Below are positions 1-8,828 of a stretch of 64,000 nucleotides of DNA, in pieces. The notes beneath the pieces were generated by a model, which was not told where the DNA came from, did not search any database, and worked only from the letters and a program-made list of their open reading frames with translations. Numbering within the stretch: the stretch's first letter is position 1; every line of letters starts with the position of its first letter. Both the position numbers and the translations under genes were made by a program. The stretch covers positions 1 to 64,000 of the forward strand of contig NZ_JAVHUW010000040.1 of NCBI RefSeq assembly GCF_030954495.1, read 5' to 3'. Source of the DNA: Candidatus Desulfosporosinus nitrosoreducens (lineage in GTDB: Bacteria > Bacillota > Desulfitobacteriia > Desulfitobacteriales > Desulfitobacteriaceae).

Positions 1-1
1 C

Positions 2-88
2 ATATGCGCCGAAAAAAAGATTGTGGACAATCATTCCCGGTGGGCAGTTAAGGCGAATAAAGAAGACTTGATTCGGGTGGAGTTTTAA
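2..88 (+). CDS. Possible 3' end of a gene cut by the window edge
   Basis: The second forward frame is open from the window edge to a TAA at 86-88, giving 28 residues ending in DLIRVEF. The other two forward frames stop earlier. I do not recognise the fragment and it is too short to assign. Its last codons form one arm of the hairpin at 70-101, so the stop codon sits in the loop. It could be the tail of a mobile-element protein, but nothing seen here proves that. Confidence 0.35.
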   Translation: MCAEKKIVDNHSRWAVKANKEDLIRVEF

Positions 89-101
89 CTCCATCTGAAT
101 C
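70..101 (+). terminator. 15-bp hairpin overlapping a stop codon
   Basis: Arms at 70-84 and 87-101 are complementary over 15 positions when two G-U pairs are allowed, with a two-base TT centre. There is no T-run after it, so it is not a classical intrinsic terminator. It may end transcripts of the upstream gene, protect a 3' end, or be part of a larger element with the hairpin at 112-187. Confidence 0.5.
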
Positions 102-111
102 TTAGTCGCAC

Positions 112-187
112 TTATCCAGGGACTTAGCCGCTCTTAACTCACCGCTTGCTGAAGCGGGAGTCTTAGAGCGGATTAGTCAGCGGATAA
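112..187 (+). repeat. Long imperfect inverted repeat (76 nt)
   Basis: The arms are nested: TTATCC (112-117) pairs with GGATAA (182-187), GACTTAGCCGCTCT (121-134) pairs with AGAGCGGATTAGTC (165-178) with two mismatches, and an inner CCGCTT/AAGCGG closes a GCTG loop. No T-run follows. With the hairpin at 70-101 it makes a tandem hairpin pair after a stop codon. An IS end or a dispersed structured repeat is possible but not shown. Confidence 0.55.
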
Positions 188-237
188 ACTATAATTCGAC
201 AATTTTTGTAGGAAAAAATACAAATATAATTATTGAT

Positions 238-258
238 TTATAATTAAATTAATTATAA
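238..258. promoter_or_regulatory. AT-only 21-bp palindrome upstream of the HD-GYP gene
   Basis: TTATAATTAA (238-247) and TTAATTATAA (249-258) are exact inverted copies around one A. It lies about 95 bp before the HD-GYP start, in an AT-rich stretch (about 185-300). It could be an operator or simply reflect local base composition. Confidence 0.35.
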
Positions 259-353
259 TATAGTAAAAAATAAATTATATTTGCCCTAAACTATTTGCCA
301 AAAGGAGAGATGTTTTTGAATTAAACCTTGGAAAAGACGGAAGGAGGTTGTCT

Positions 354-1448
354 ATGAAATGGTTATTGGAACAGGTTCAATTTAATTCAATGATGAGTAT
401 GACAGCAAGTGCGGACCTTTTTAATAGATTTGGAGTCTTATTGTTGAGTAGAGGCCAACCGATTACTGCAACCATCAGAGAACTTCTGGAGAAGCATGAG
501 GTTTATGTGTGGAGTCGTCAGAATAATAAAAGTGATTTAACTAAACAAAAGAAAATTTTCCCCAAAGACATTTACACTAAATTGGTGGGTTCTTTATGGA
601 GCATTTATCATGACGCGAAATTAATTCAGCCGGAGCACATTGAAAAAACCGTATCACTCGTAGAGGCTATTTTAAAAGAACTTAAGTCTCAAACTATATA
701 TTTTGATTCTAAGCAATTCAATCTTAGCAAGTTCAGACAATATGACCAGGGAACGTTTATACATAGTATTAACGTTGCCTTGCTAACAGCGGTAACAGGG
801 ATGAATCTGGGGTATAGAAGTAGGAAGCTTAAGAATTTAATACTTGGAGCTTTGCTGCATGATTTAGGAAAACTGAGGGTGCCGAAAGAAATCCTGAACA
901 AACCGGGTAATTTAACTGGTCAGGAGTTCGACCTTATTAAACAGCATCCCTGCTTAGGAGCGGAAATGCTGAAAAATGTCCGTTTACTGCCTGGTGTCAT
1001 TGCGTCGGTTGAGGAACATCATGAACGCTGGAATGTAAAAGGTTACCCTCATGGCTTAACAGGAAGCACCATTCATCTTGATGCTCAAATTGTAGCTGTT
1101 ACCGATGTTTATGAGGCTTTAACGGCTGACAGACCATATCGCCAAGGGATACCACCATATCAAGCTTTAGAAATGATCTTTGCTTGGTCCGGAAGGGACT
1201 TTAATCCAGATGTCGTGCAGGCGTTCAGACAAGCGCTCATTTTATATCCTGAAAATTCGATAGTTACCCTGAATACAGGTGAAATGGGGATGGTGGTTGC
1301 TGTCAATAAACAATTTCCAACGCGTCCTGTGGTGCGCTTATTATTTGACAGCAATGGCAGAACGCTTAATAAAGAAGTTTTTGTGGACCTGCTTCAAAAT
1401 TTAACTTGCTTTATTGAGTGTGTGGAATTTAAAGAAGAGGCCAGCTAA
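354..1448 (+). CDS. HD-GYP domain protein, probable cyclic di-GMP phosphodiesterase
   Basis: Expected to hydrolyse cyclic di-GMP in the cytoplasm and so affect motility or surface behaviour. The 364-residue protein has an unassigned N-terminal part (1-130), then an HD-GYP domain: HSI near 138, the HD pair in LLHDLGKL at about 169-170, HHER near 223 and GYP near 230, followed by DVYEALTADRPYR. The last 70 residues match the tail usual in this family. I start at ATG 354 because AAGGAGG (341-347) is six bases before it; an in-frame TTG at 348 touches that site. The next gene is a chemoreceptor, which fits a link to taxis. No transmembrane segment is seen. The activity is family knowledge. Confidence 0.9.
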   Translation: MKWLLEQVQFNSMMSMTASADLFNRFGVLLLSRGQPITATIRELLEKHEVYVWSRQNNKSDLTKQKKIFPKDIYTKLVGSLWSIYHDAKLIQPEHIEKTVSLVEAILKELKSQTIYFDSKQFNLSKFRQYDQGTFIHSINVALLTAVTGMNLGYRSRKLKNLILGALLHDLGKLRVPKEILNKPGNLTGQEFDLIKQHPCLGAEMLKNVRLLPGVIASVEEHHERWNVKGYPHGLTGSTIHLDAQIVAVTDVYEALTADRPYRQGIPPYQALEMIFAWSGRDFNPDVVQAFRQALILYPENSIVTLNTGEMGMVVAVNKQFPTRPVVRLLFDSNGRTLNKEVFVDLLQNLTCFIECVEFKEEAS

Positions 1449-1522
1449 GTTGCAAAATGAGATGTAATAACTTTGCTTACATTAATCGCAATAATTTTTG
1501 ATGATCAGATAGGAGTTCGTTT

Positions 1523-3520
1523 ATGAGAAGCATAAAGATAAAGGTGATTGCATGTATAGGGATTCTTTTGTTTTTCGTATGTTCGGTTTTAGGCTTTGCT
1601 GCGTATCTAACTGCTGCTAAGGCTATAACGTCACAGGTCAATCAGACTCTCCCCCAAGTAGCGGACCAGGGCGCTAAAATTGTTTCCGAAAAAATGAATA
1701 CCATATTAGAGAATCTTGCGACGATTGCCAATCAAGACCGCATAAAAGATAGCGACAATTCTTGGGAGGATAAAAAGACTATTCTTCAAGATGAGGCCAA
1801 GCAAAACGGTTATTCCTCTATGTTGATTGCCGGCCTTGATGGAACGGCAGAAATGACTACGGGCAAAGAGATTAATATTAAAGACAGGGACTATTTTCAG
1901 AAGGCTCTAAAAGGCAATAGAGCAGTATCTGAGCCTATCGTCAGCAAAGATGACGGATCATTGGTTATTGTCTATGCAGTGCCGATAAACAGTAAAGGCG
2001 CCGTCGTTGGAGTTCTGGCAGCGCTTAAAGACGGCAACGATCTGAGCGACATTACAAATAATATTACTTATGGCAAGTCGGGCAAAGCATTTATGATTGA
2101 TGAGAAGGGTACGAAAATTGCTCATAGTGATCAAAAGCTGGTTATGACTATGGATAATGATTTCGAAAATGTTAAGCGTAATCCCAAGCTTGAACCTTTG
2201 GCCTTTTTGGAAAAACAGATGACGGAGGGAAAGAGCGGCGTAGGTGAATATGAGTATAATGGGGAAACTAAATACCTGGGTTACGCCCCTGTAAAAGGAA
2301 CAGGTTGGTCGCTGGCAGTGGCTGCTCCTAAGGATGAAGTTATGTCTGGGGTACTGCTCATGCGCAGATCAATTTTTCTGTTGTCAATCATTATTTTATT
2401 ATTAAGTTTAGGGGCAGGGTATTTCGTATCTGGATTAATTTCCCAACCCATTGTGTTGGCGTCTGAACATTTGAAGGTTATTTCAACCGGAGATTTCACT
2501 CATGATTCTACGAAACAGCTTATGAAAAGGGACGATGAAATAGGGGTGCTGGCCCAAGCTATTGCGGCGATGCAGGAAGCAGTGAAAGAGGTCGTGATTG
2601 GAGTTGTCAGCGAATCTCAAAACGTAAAAAAAGCGGTAGAAGTTAGCGGACAAGCCATGGCTGAATTAACTAAGGAAGTTGAAGAAGTCTCGACAACAAC
2701 TGAGCAACTCTCAGCGTCAATGGAGGAGACGGCAGCCTCTAGTGAACAGATGAGTGCAACAGCGACAGAAATTGAGAGAGCTGTAAGCGCCGTTGCTATA
2801 GAAGCACAGCAGGGAGCTGCATCTGCGGGAGAAATAAGTAAAAGGGCAAGTGATCTTAAGCAAAAGGCCATTTCTTCGCAAACTAGCGCAAAATCTATCT
2901 ATTTAAACGCTCAAGAGAGAACGATCAAGGCAATTGAAGAAGCTAAGGCGGTAGAAAAGATCAATTTGCTTTCGAATACGATATTGCAAATTGTTTCGCA
3001 AACAAACCTTCTTGCTCTGAATGCAGCTATTGAAGCGGCGAGGGCAGGGGAGGCAGGAAAAGGCTTTGCTGTTGTAGCCGATGAAATTAGGAAATTAGCG
3101 GAGAACTCCAGAAGCACAATAAAAGAAATTCAAGAGGTTACAAAGTTAGTAGTTGTATCTGTCACAAACCTTGCTGAAAGCTCCGCGAGTGTTTTAGAGT
3201 TTATAGACCAACAAGTCCTCAGCGATTATGAGTCTATGGTGAAAACCAGTGAACAGTATAACGAGGATGCCAAGTTTGTAGATCATCTTGTGACAGATTT
3301 TAGTGCAACCGCGGAGGAACTCACCGCTTCCATACAAGAGATTGCCAGAGTAATTGAAGAAATTGCCGGAGCTGCCACTGAAGGCGCAGAGGGTACAACG
3401 AACATTGCTCAGCAAAGCATGTTAATGGCGGAAAAATCAAATGAAGTAATGAGACAGGTTGATTTATCCAAGCAAAGCTCGGATAATCTCACGCGGATCG
3501 TATCAAAATTCAAAGTATAA
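1523..3520 (+). CDS. Methyl-accepting chemotaxis protein with periplasmic-type Cache sensor
   Basis: A membrane chemoreceptor that would signal to CheA/CheW. The order in its 665 residues is: TM1 (about 7-30), extracellular dCache-like ligand domain (35-275, with KDRDYFQKA and [10 protein letters not shown] motifs), TM2 (about 284-306), HAMP (to about 360), and a cytoplasmic signalling coiled coil. The conserved hairpin tip [17 protein letters not shown] lies near 492. The length is normal. ATG 1523 follows AGGAG at a usable distance. It lies 74 bp after the HD-GYP gene on the same strand and may be co-transcribed. The ligand cannot be read from sequence; Cache domains of this type often bind amino acids or small acids. 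Confidence 0.93.
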   Translation: MRSIKIKVIACIGILLFFVCSVLGFAAYLTAAKAITSQVNQTLPQVADQGAKIVSEKMNTILENLATIANQDRIKDSDNSWEDKKTILQDEAKQNGYSSMLIAGLDGTAEMTTGKEINIKDRDYFQKALKGNRAVSEPIVSKDDGSLVIVYAVPINSKGAVVGVLAALKDGNDLSDITNNITYGKSGKAFMIDEKGTKIAHSDQKLVMTMDNDFENVKRNPKLEPLAFLEKQMTEGKSGVGEYEYNGETKYLGYAPVKGTGWSLAVAAPKDEVMSGVLLMRRSIFLLSIIILLLSLGAGYFVSGLISQPIVLASEHLKVISTGDFTHDSTKQLMKRDDEIGVLAQAIAAMQEAVKEVVIGVVSESQNVKKAVEVSGQAMAELTKEVEEVSTTTEQLSASMEETAASSEQMSATATEIERAVSAVAIEAQQGAASAGEISKRASDLKQKAISSQTSAKSIYLNAQERTIKAIEEAKAVEKINLLSNTILQIVSQTNLLALNAAIEAARAGEAGKGFAVVADEIRKLAENSRSTIKEIQEVTKLVVVSVTNLAESSASVLEFIDQQVLSDYESMVKTSEQYNEDAKFVDHLVTDFSATAEELTASIQEIARVIEEIAGAATEGAEGTTNIAQQSMLMAEKSNEVMRQVDLSKQSSDNLTRIVSKFKV

Positions 3521-3891
3521 AGCTAAGAAAGCAATATCTTAGCGGGATTCCAGGCGTCATTTGCAGCCCTTTTAACAAGGAGACCTTGCGCCCAGGAAGC
3601 TTAAAGGTTATAGGATTTTTGTCAGGGGCTTGATGATTTAGAAATTTAAATTAAGATCCTGGAATAAGTTCCAATATTTTCTATACAGCATATATTGAAG
3701 TATCCACAATAAAGAAGGGCAATGACAGTGCACGGATGGGCTACAGTTGATTAAACAGGATGTTCTGTTGTTCCTTCTTTAGGCGGAGTGTTAACGCTGC
3801 TAAATGCAATTATATTTTTATCGCATTAGCCGTTATCTTCTAAATCGGTTATTGTATCTTGTATGAAGAAGAATAGGAAGGTGATTTTCTA
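3521..3891. other. 371-bp intergenic stretch, nothing convincing
   Basis: Between the chemoreceptor and the spore coat gene I see no supported ORF, RNA gene or strong hairpin. A sporulation sigma promoter for the coat gene is expected here, but I found no clean sigma-E or sigma-K match. Confidence 0.5.
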
Positions 3892-4182
3892 ATGTATGGT
3901 TGCGGATGTCCAATCGTTTGCCCACCACAATATTGCGTACGGGATTTTTACACTCAGCGTGTAATACCTGTTATTCACCCTGTTGTTAACGTCAATCGTC
4001 AAAATATCGTTAACGTTCCTCAGCATATTTATCAACCGGTAAGCACTAACGTTGTAGTTGATCAAGGCTATCCTACTGTCACTGCCGGCACTGCTGGCAC
4101 TGCCGGCACTGCTGGTACTACCGGCTTTGCAGGTGGCGGCTTTGGTGGATTTGGCGGCTTTGGGAATCGTCTCTTTTTTTAA
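3892..4182 (+). CDS. CotD-family spore coat protein
   Basis: A likely structural protein of the spore coat, made in the mother cell. The 96-residue protein starts with a Cys-rich segment (CGCPIVCPPQYCVRD) and has the CotD-family signature VIHPVVNVNRQNIVNVPQH at about 28-47 and TNVVVDQGYP near 53-62. It ends in Ala-Gly-Thr repeats (TAGTAGTAGT) and a Gly/Phe-rich tail. AGGAAGGTG precedes ATG 3892. It is followed by a strong terminator and two further small spore-type genes. No signal peptide or membrane segment is visible. The family match is by recognition of the motif; the coat location is family knowledge. Confidence 0.8.
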   Translation: MYGCGCPIVCPPQYCVRDFYTQRVIPVIHPVVNVNRQNIVNVPQHIYQPVSTNVVVDQGYPTVTAGTAGTAGTAGTTGFAGGGFGGFGGFGNRLFF

Positions 4183-4203
4183 CTGATATAAAAATTCAGC
4201 CTG

Positions 4204-4250
4204 AAAACACCAGTTATAGTGAGCTTAGTTCACAGTAACTGGTGTTTTAT
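4204..4250 (+). terminator. Intrinsic terminator after the CotD-family gene
   Basis: AAAACACCAGTTA (4204-4216) pairs with TAACTGGTGTTTT (4236-4248), and a T-run ends the structure. It lies 22 bp after the coat gene and separates it from the next small genes. Confidence 0.85.
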
Positions 4251-4397
4251 CTTAGCCGTTAAACTGATTCGGTCAGGTCTTAGGCCTTGCCTAAGAGTAA
4301 ATTGCCTAAAGAGGCGATTAAGAAATCCGCAAAGAATGTGGAAAAAAATGTAAATTCGGCATATTGTATATCAGGACCATGAAAGGAGGAGCTATAA

Positions 4398-4502
4398 ATG
4401 GCATTTGGCGCAGCTTGTGGAACGGGCGTTGGCTGGGGAGCCGGCATTGGGATCGTTGTGGTCATTATTTTATTGTTAATCGCTTTAGGCATTGTATTCT
4501 AA
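4398..4502 (+). CDS. Tiny Gly-rich single-pass protein, YjcZ-like
   Basis: A 34-residue ORF below usual length cut-offs. AAAGGAGGA lies just before ATG 4398. The protein is a Gly/Ala-rich start (MAFGAACGTGVGWGAG) and one hydrophobic segment VVVIILLLIALGIVF to the end. This layout is that of the tiny YjcZ/YjcZ-like sporulation proteins of Firmicutes. It shares its C-terminal pattern (LIALG-V/I-F) with the next gene. Position next to a CotD-family gene supports a spore role. The exact function is unknown. Confidence 0.7.
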   Translation: MAFGAACGTGVGWGAGIGIVVVIILLLIALGIVF

Positions 4503-4533
4503 ACAAATAAATTAAAAAGGAGGAGGTTTGGTT

Positions 4534-4662
4534 ATGTACGGATATGGAGGCTTAGGAGGATGCGGTTGTGGTGGCGGCAGCGGTGGCGGCAACAACTGGG
4601 CCGGCGCAGGTATTATTGCCATAGCTATTCTTATTCTGATTGCCTTGGGAGTAATTTTTTAG
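4534..4662 (+). CDS. Tiny Gly/Cys-rich single-pass protein, YjcZ-like
   Basis: A 42-residue ORF with a very strong ribosome site (AAAAAGGAGGAGG) before ATG 4534, 31 bp after the previous small gene. It has a Gly-rich head with two Cys (GGCGCGGG, residues 8-15) and a C-terminal membrane segment ending in LIALGVIF. It is a paralogue-like partner of the 34-residue protein upstream, and both resemble YjcZ-family spore proteins. The two genes probably share one transcript. Function beyond spore association is not known. Confidence 0.7.
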   Translation: MYGYGGLGGCGCGGGSGGGNNWAGAGIIAIAILILIALGVIF

Positions 4663-4992
4663 GTAGACAGCAAAAGTGATAATAAATTAGCTTAAGTTAT
4701 CTTTTAAAAATTCATTAGACTGTCGGCTTCAGGCGGCAGTCTAATTACATTCAAGAAGCTTTAAAGCAAAAGTCTTGTTCCTTATGTTTAAGGTAATGGT
4801 TAAAAATTCTTGGAACTTTTACCTGGAGTAGCAGTTTAAGCAGGAAATGCCCTGATAACGCAGAATAGTAAGAAAATATAAATAAATAGCATATACTCTT
4901 AAAGGCTTGCAATTATCAAACCAAATTCAAAAAATTATTAGGATTTAGCGAGTTTATAAGCCGCAATTAAAACAAATTAAAGGTGTGATACT
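4663..4992. other. 330-bp intergenic stretch with one hairpin
   Basis: It holds an inverted repeat, ATTAGACTG (4714-4722) with CAGTCTAAT (4737-4745), probably a weak terminator of the small spore genes because only scattered T residues follow. I see nothing else supported before the regulator gene. Confidence 0.55.
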
Positions 4993-7083
4993 ATGCTCCT
5001 TCAAGAAGGTACCAATACCAAAATTTCGTATTTGAATCTTGGCGATACAATAGCCAAAGCCGTGAAAATTTTTATGGATTTAAAGATTGCCATTATTCCG
5101 GTCTTAAATGAGCAAGGCAGACTATTAAGTGTATTTAGCAGGAGCAGCCTTTATCGGGCAATTTTGGACGGAGCCACCCATAAAGATGTTATTGATCCCT
5201 ACCTCATAAAGGAAGTGATTAGCATCGCCGATGACGTCTCGGACGATCAGTTAGCGGATTTTGTGAAAGTTAGCTCGGTCGGGTCGGTACCTGTTGTCAA
5301 TAAAGAGGGAAAAGTTCTCGGCCTCTTGTGCAAAGCAAATATGGTTATGACTTTATTCAGGCATTCTGAACTGCTGAATGAACAGTTGAAGGCTATTTTG
5401 AATTCCATGCACAATGGCGTGATTGCCGTAGACGGTCAGGGCTTGGTAACCCATGTTAACATAGGGGCAAGCCGCATACTAGGCTTAAAAGCCAATACTT
5501 CCCTTGGGCAGCCCTGCAATGAGCTGCTGCCTAATTTAGATTTAAAGGCGGCGCTAATTCACGGCGAAGTTAAAATAGGCCTAAAGTATAGGCACCGTCA
5601 CATTACGATGGTTGTGAATATTACTCCTCTGATCATCGGCGGGAATATTGCCGGGGGAATTGTCATTTTTCAGGATCTTACTGATTTGGAGCAAGCCGCT
5701 AAGGAATTAGAAACTGTTAAAGCTTTAAACAAGACCCTTGATACAGTCCTCAATATCATTCACGACGGGATTATCGCTGTGGATGAAAGAGGAAAAACTA
5801 CTCTCGTAAACCAAGCAATGGCCGACTTTTTAATGTTGCGCCCGGAAGAAATTATCGGAAAACCTATAACTGATTTCATGGAGACGAGCAGATTACACAT
5901 TGTGGCCAGCACCGGTGTTTCGGAAACGAGTGATGTTCTGACGATACAGGGCAAGCCGTTAATTGTCTCCCGTTTACCTATTATAAGAGAGGGAGATGTT
6001 GTCGGGGCAGTCGGAAAAGCAGTATTTCCTCAACTTGCCGAAGTTCGAGAGCTGGCCGAAAAACTTCGCTTCCTGGAAAATAAAGTGACGTTTTTTCAGG
6101 AAGAGTTACAAAAAAATAAAACTGCTCAAGAGGCCTTAAAAACCATCATTGCGGAAAGTACTGAAATGAAAAAACTGAAGGAAGAAATATCAATTGTTGC
6201 CTTAAGCAGCTCCACTGTGCTGATTACCGGGGAAAGCGGTACGGGAAAAGAAGGCGTGGCTCATGCTGTTCATCTCTGCAGTGACAGATGTAAAGGCCCT
6301 TTTATTAAAGTGAACTGCGCCGCTATGCCGGAAAACCTAATGGAAGCAGAAATGTTTGGCTATGTTGGGGGGGCGTTTACCGGGGCAGCTAAAGCGGGGA
6401 AGCCGGGTCGCGCTGAGATGGCCGATGGCGGAACACTTTTTTTGGATGAGATCGGAGACATGCCTCTGGCTTTGCAGTCTAAGTTGCTGAGAGTGCTGCA
6501 GGACCGTGAATTTGAGCGCTTAGGGAGCACCAAAAGTATTAAAGTAAATGTCCGCATTTTAGCGGCTACGAATAAAAACCTTAATAAGGCTATATCTGAA
6601 GGAGAATTCCGGGCCGATCTCTATTATCGCTTAAACGTCATCAATTTGCATTTGCCTCCTTTGAGAGAACGGGCAGAGGATATAGAACCTTTGATTCACT
6701 TTTTCATAACAAAGTTTAACCATATTCTTACTGCCAACGTCACGGGTATCACCGATGACGCTATGCGGGTTTTGCTCAACTATACGTGGCCCGGAAATAT
6801 ACGTGAACTGGAAAATGTTATTGAAAGGGCAGTCAATTATACCCGGAGCGGTTTGATCCAGCTGACTCATCTGCCTGACCAAATACTCAGCATCAGCTCT
6901 TCCAAAAGTCAGGTAATTACCGGAACGATTCGTCATCAAGACAAAATCGGCAGAATAGAACGGAACATGATCGTGGTAGCTCTTGAAAAAACCGGAGGGA
7001 ATAAGACAAAAGCGGCAAAGCTTCTCAATCTTAGCCGTTCAAGACTTTACGATAAGCTAAATAAATACGATCTGAAAGATTAG
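4993..7083 (+). CDS. Sigma-54-dependent transcriptional activator with CBS and PAS sensors
   Basis: An enhancer-binding protein that would remodel sigma-54 RNA polymerase at the promoter just downstream. In its 696 residues I see a CBS pair (about 8-125), two PAS domains (about 130-235 and 245-350), a short coiled linker, and an AAA+ domain with Walker A GESGTGKE (near 412), the sigma-54 contact loop GAFTGA (near 460) and Walker B TLFLDEIGD. A Fis-type helix-turn-helix closes the protein (NKTKAAKLLNLSRSRLYDKL). All key AAA+ motifs are intact. There is no receiver domain, so the signal is probably a small ligand (CBS domains often bind adenylates) or redox state. It faces the acyl-CoA operon, and the dyads at 7116-7164 are its likely binding sites. 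Confidence 0.94.
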   Translation: MLLQEGTNTKISYLNLGDTIAKAVKIFMDLKIAIIPVLNEQGRLLSVFSRSSLYRAILDGATHKDVIDPYLIKEVISIADDVSDDQLADFVKVSSVGSVPVVNKEGKVLGLLCKANMVMTLFRHSELLNEQLKAILNSMHNGVIAVDGQGLVTHVNIGASRILGLKANTSLGQPCNELLPNLDLKAALIHGEVKIGLKYRHRHITMVVNITPLIIGGNIAGGIVIFQDLTDLEQAAKELETVKALNKTLDTVLNIIHDGIIAVDERGKTTLVNQAMADFLMLRPEEIIGKPITDFMETSRLHIVASTGVSETSDVLTIQGKPLIVSRLPIIREGDVVGAVGKAVFPQLAEVRELAEKLRFLENKVTFFQEELQKNKTAQEALKTIIAESTEMKKLKEEISIVALSSSTVLITGESGTGKEGVAHAVHLCSDRCKGPFIKVNCAAMPENLMEAEMFGYVGGAFTGAAKAGKPGRAEMADGGTLFLDEIGDMPLALQSKLLRVLQDREFERLGSTKSIKVNVRILAATNKNLNKAISEGEFRADLYYRLNVINLHLPPLRERAEDIEPLIHFFITKFNHILTANVTGITDDAMRVLLNYTWPGNIRELENVIERAVNYTRSGLIQLTHLPDQILSISSSKSQVITGTIRHQDKIGRIERNMIVVALEKTGGNKTKAAKLLNLSRSRLYDKLNKYDLKD

Positions 7084-7115
7084 GCGGGTTCTCTTGCGGC
7101 ACTCATGTCTTTAAG

Positions 7116-7164
7116 TGTCCCGAAAACAGACACACTTTAAACAAATATGTCCGGTTTCAGGACA
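7116..7164 (+). promoter_or_regulatory. Pair of upstream activator sites for the sigma-54 regulator
   Basis: Two dyads of the form TGTCC-N7-GGACA occur at 7116-7132 (one position off) and 7148-7164 (exact). Their centres are 32 bp apart, about three helical turns, so they lie on one DNA face. They sit about 98 and 130 bp before the predicted start, the usual place for enhancer sites. Assignment to the adjacent activator is inference. Confidence 0.65.
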
Positions 7165-7226
7165 CTTTTGGAATTAAGGCTGGTTATGGAAAGCTTGGCA
7201 TCCTTGATTTTGCTGCCGGCTCATTT

Positions 7227-7244
7227 TTGGCATGTTAATTGCTT
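7227..7244 (+). promoter_or_regulatory. Sigma-54 (-24/-12) promoter of the acyl-CoA operon
   Basis: TTGGCATGTTAATTGCTT matches the sigma-54 consensus, with the GG at 7229-7230 and the GC at 7241-7242 exactly 12 bp apart. It follows a sigma-54 activator gene and precedes the thiolase gene by 190 bp. The transcript would start near 7254. Confidence 0.8.
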
Positions 7245-7385
7245 AATAATTCTTAGGATTCAGAAATAATCCAGGGGTTGAATTAGTTTTGCAGATGGAA
7301 GGAGGACAAGGGGAAGAGAGCTTTGAGTTTAATTTCCGTCACTAGGGTTAGTTTCGTTTTTTAGAAACTGAAAGTGGGGAGATTT

Positions 7386-7406
7386 TACCGGCTGAAAACG
7401 CCGGTA
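7386..7406 (+). promoter_or_regulatory. Leader hairpin before the thiolase ribosome site
   Basis: TACCGGC (7386-7392) and GCCGGTA (7400-7406) pair perfectly around a 7-base loop, 15 bp before the GAGGAGG ribosome site. No T-run follows, so it may stabilise the mRNA 5' end or tune translation. Confidence 0.5.
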
Positions 7407-7434
7407 GCACTAATGCCACTTGAGGAGGAATAAT

Positions 7435-8793
7435 ATGTCGAAGATAGTTCAAGCACTTGAAATTACAAGGAAAAATTACTACAAAAACGCTAAAATAAGC
7501 GCTTACGGAGAAAGAAAGCCCGATTTTTCCACCCTGGGCAGGAAAATCAACAATACTTATGCCAAACAACGTGAGGTTGTATGCGTAGGAGCCTGCAGAA
7601 CTCCTTATGGGAAATCTCTTGGTGCGTTGGTAGAGTTTGATGCCGCTCAGTTGGGGGCTTTAGCTATTAAAGAAGTTATACGCCGAACGGAAGGTAAGGT
7701 TGCTCCCGGGGATGTGGATTATGTCATCATGGGCCAAGTGGTACAGGCGGGCAGCGGTCAGGTTCCCAGCCGTCAGGCTACGCTTCTGGCGGGGCTTCCG
7801 GAACACGTACCTTCCATCACGGTTAACAAGGTTTGCTCTTCCGGAGTCAAAACTATTGATCTGGGCGCTCAGATGATTGCTCTTGGCAGGGCTGAGATCG
7901 TCATTGCCGGCGGGCAAGAGAGCATGAGCAACATTCCCTTTGCCCTTCCCGATATGAGGCGCGGGAAAAAGATGGGCTTTCTGAATGCGGACTGTGAAGA
8001 TCTGATGGTCAAAGACGGGCTATGGGACTCGATTTACAACCGTCATATGGCTATTCACGGTTCGGAAGTGGCAGACGAATTTGGTTACAGCCGCGAAGAG
8101 CAGGATGAATGGGCGCTGCATTCGCAGCTGGCTGCTTCGGATGCGATGGCGACCGGCAAGCTTGATGACGAGATTTTCCCTGTTGCTCTTAAAAAAGGGA
8201 AAGAAATTATCGAGAAGGATGAGGGACCGCGGGCTAATTCCACTATGGAAGGGTTAGCTAAACTTGGACCAGTGTTCAATCATACAAGCGCTGTTACGGG
8301 ACAGCCCGGCAGTGTGACTGCAGGCAACGCCCCGGGCACCAATGACGGAGGAGACGTATGCCTGCTGATGAGCCGTGCCAAGGCAGATGAGTTGGGCCTG
8401 AAACCGCTTTTCACCATTGTGGACTATGCCGAAGTATCTCAACCTACGAAAGATATTGCTACAGTTCCCGGTCTTTCGATTAAGAAGGTGCTTGATCAAA
8501 ACAATATGACTCTGGAAGATGTTAAACTCATTGAAATTAACGAAGCTTTTGCAGCAGTTGCTCTTGTCAGTTCCCGCAGTATTCTGGGAATGACGAAGGA
8601 GGAAATGTATGAAAAGGTCAATGTCAATGGGGGAGCAATTGCTTATGGCCATCCCATCGGAGCAAGCGGAGCAAGAATCGTGATGACGTTGGCCTATGAA
8701 TTAAAACGCCGGGGCGGCGGATACGGGGTGTGCGGAATTTGTGCCGGTCACGCTCAGGGCGATGCCATGATTATCCGTGTAGATGCTGACTAA
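7435..8793 (+). CDS. Acetyl-CoA acyltransferase (thiolase) with N-terminal extension
   Basis: Catalyses reversible thiolytic cleavage of 3-ketoacyl-CoA to acetyl-CoA. Key residues are the nucleophile Cys in KVCSSG (about 134), the His in AYGHPIGASGAR (about 406), NEAFAA, and the second Cys in GICAGHAQG (about 436). The last motif differs from the common CxGGGQG form. The 452 residues include about 45 extra residues before the usual start of the fold (VVCVGACRTPYGK), so the nucleophile is shifted from about 90 to 134. ATG 7435 is six bases after GAGGAGG. It is the first gene of an operon with an acyl-CoA dehydrogenase and CoA-transferase, under the sigma-54 promoter at 7227-7244. Confidence 0.92.
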   Translation: MSKIVQALEITRKNYYKNAKISAYGERKPDFSTLGRKINNTYAKQREVVCVGACRTPYGKSLGALVEFDAAQLGALAIKEVIRRTEGKVAPGDVDYVIMGQVVQAGSGQVPSRQATLLAGLPEHVPSITVNKVCSSGVKTIDLGAQMIALGRAEIVIAGGQESMSNIPFALPDMRRGKKMGFLNADCEDLMVKDGLWDSIYNRHMAIHGSEVADEFGYSREEQDEWALHSQLAASDAMATGKLDDEIFPVALKKGKEIIEKDEGPRANSTMEGLAKLGPVFNHTSAVTGQPGSVTAGNAPGTNDGGDVCLLMSRAKADELGLKPLFTIVDYAEVSQPTKDIATVPGLSIKKVLDQNNMTLEDVKLIEINEAFAAVALVSSRSILGMTKEEMYEKVNVNGGAIAYGHPIGASGARIVMTLAYELKRRGGGYGVCGICAGHAQGDAMIIRVDAD

Positions 8794-8828
8794 GTGTTTT
8801 CATGAAAGAGTAAAGGGAGTGACATACT

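Noticed and set aside
7198..7220. Second sigma-54-like match (TTGGCATCC...TTGCTG)
   Set aside because: The GG to GC distance is 15 bp, not the required 12, so only the site at 7227-7244 is used.
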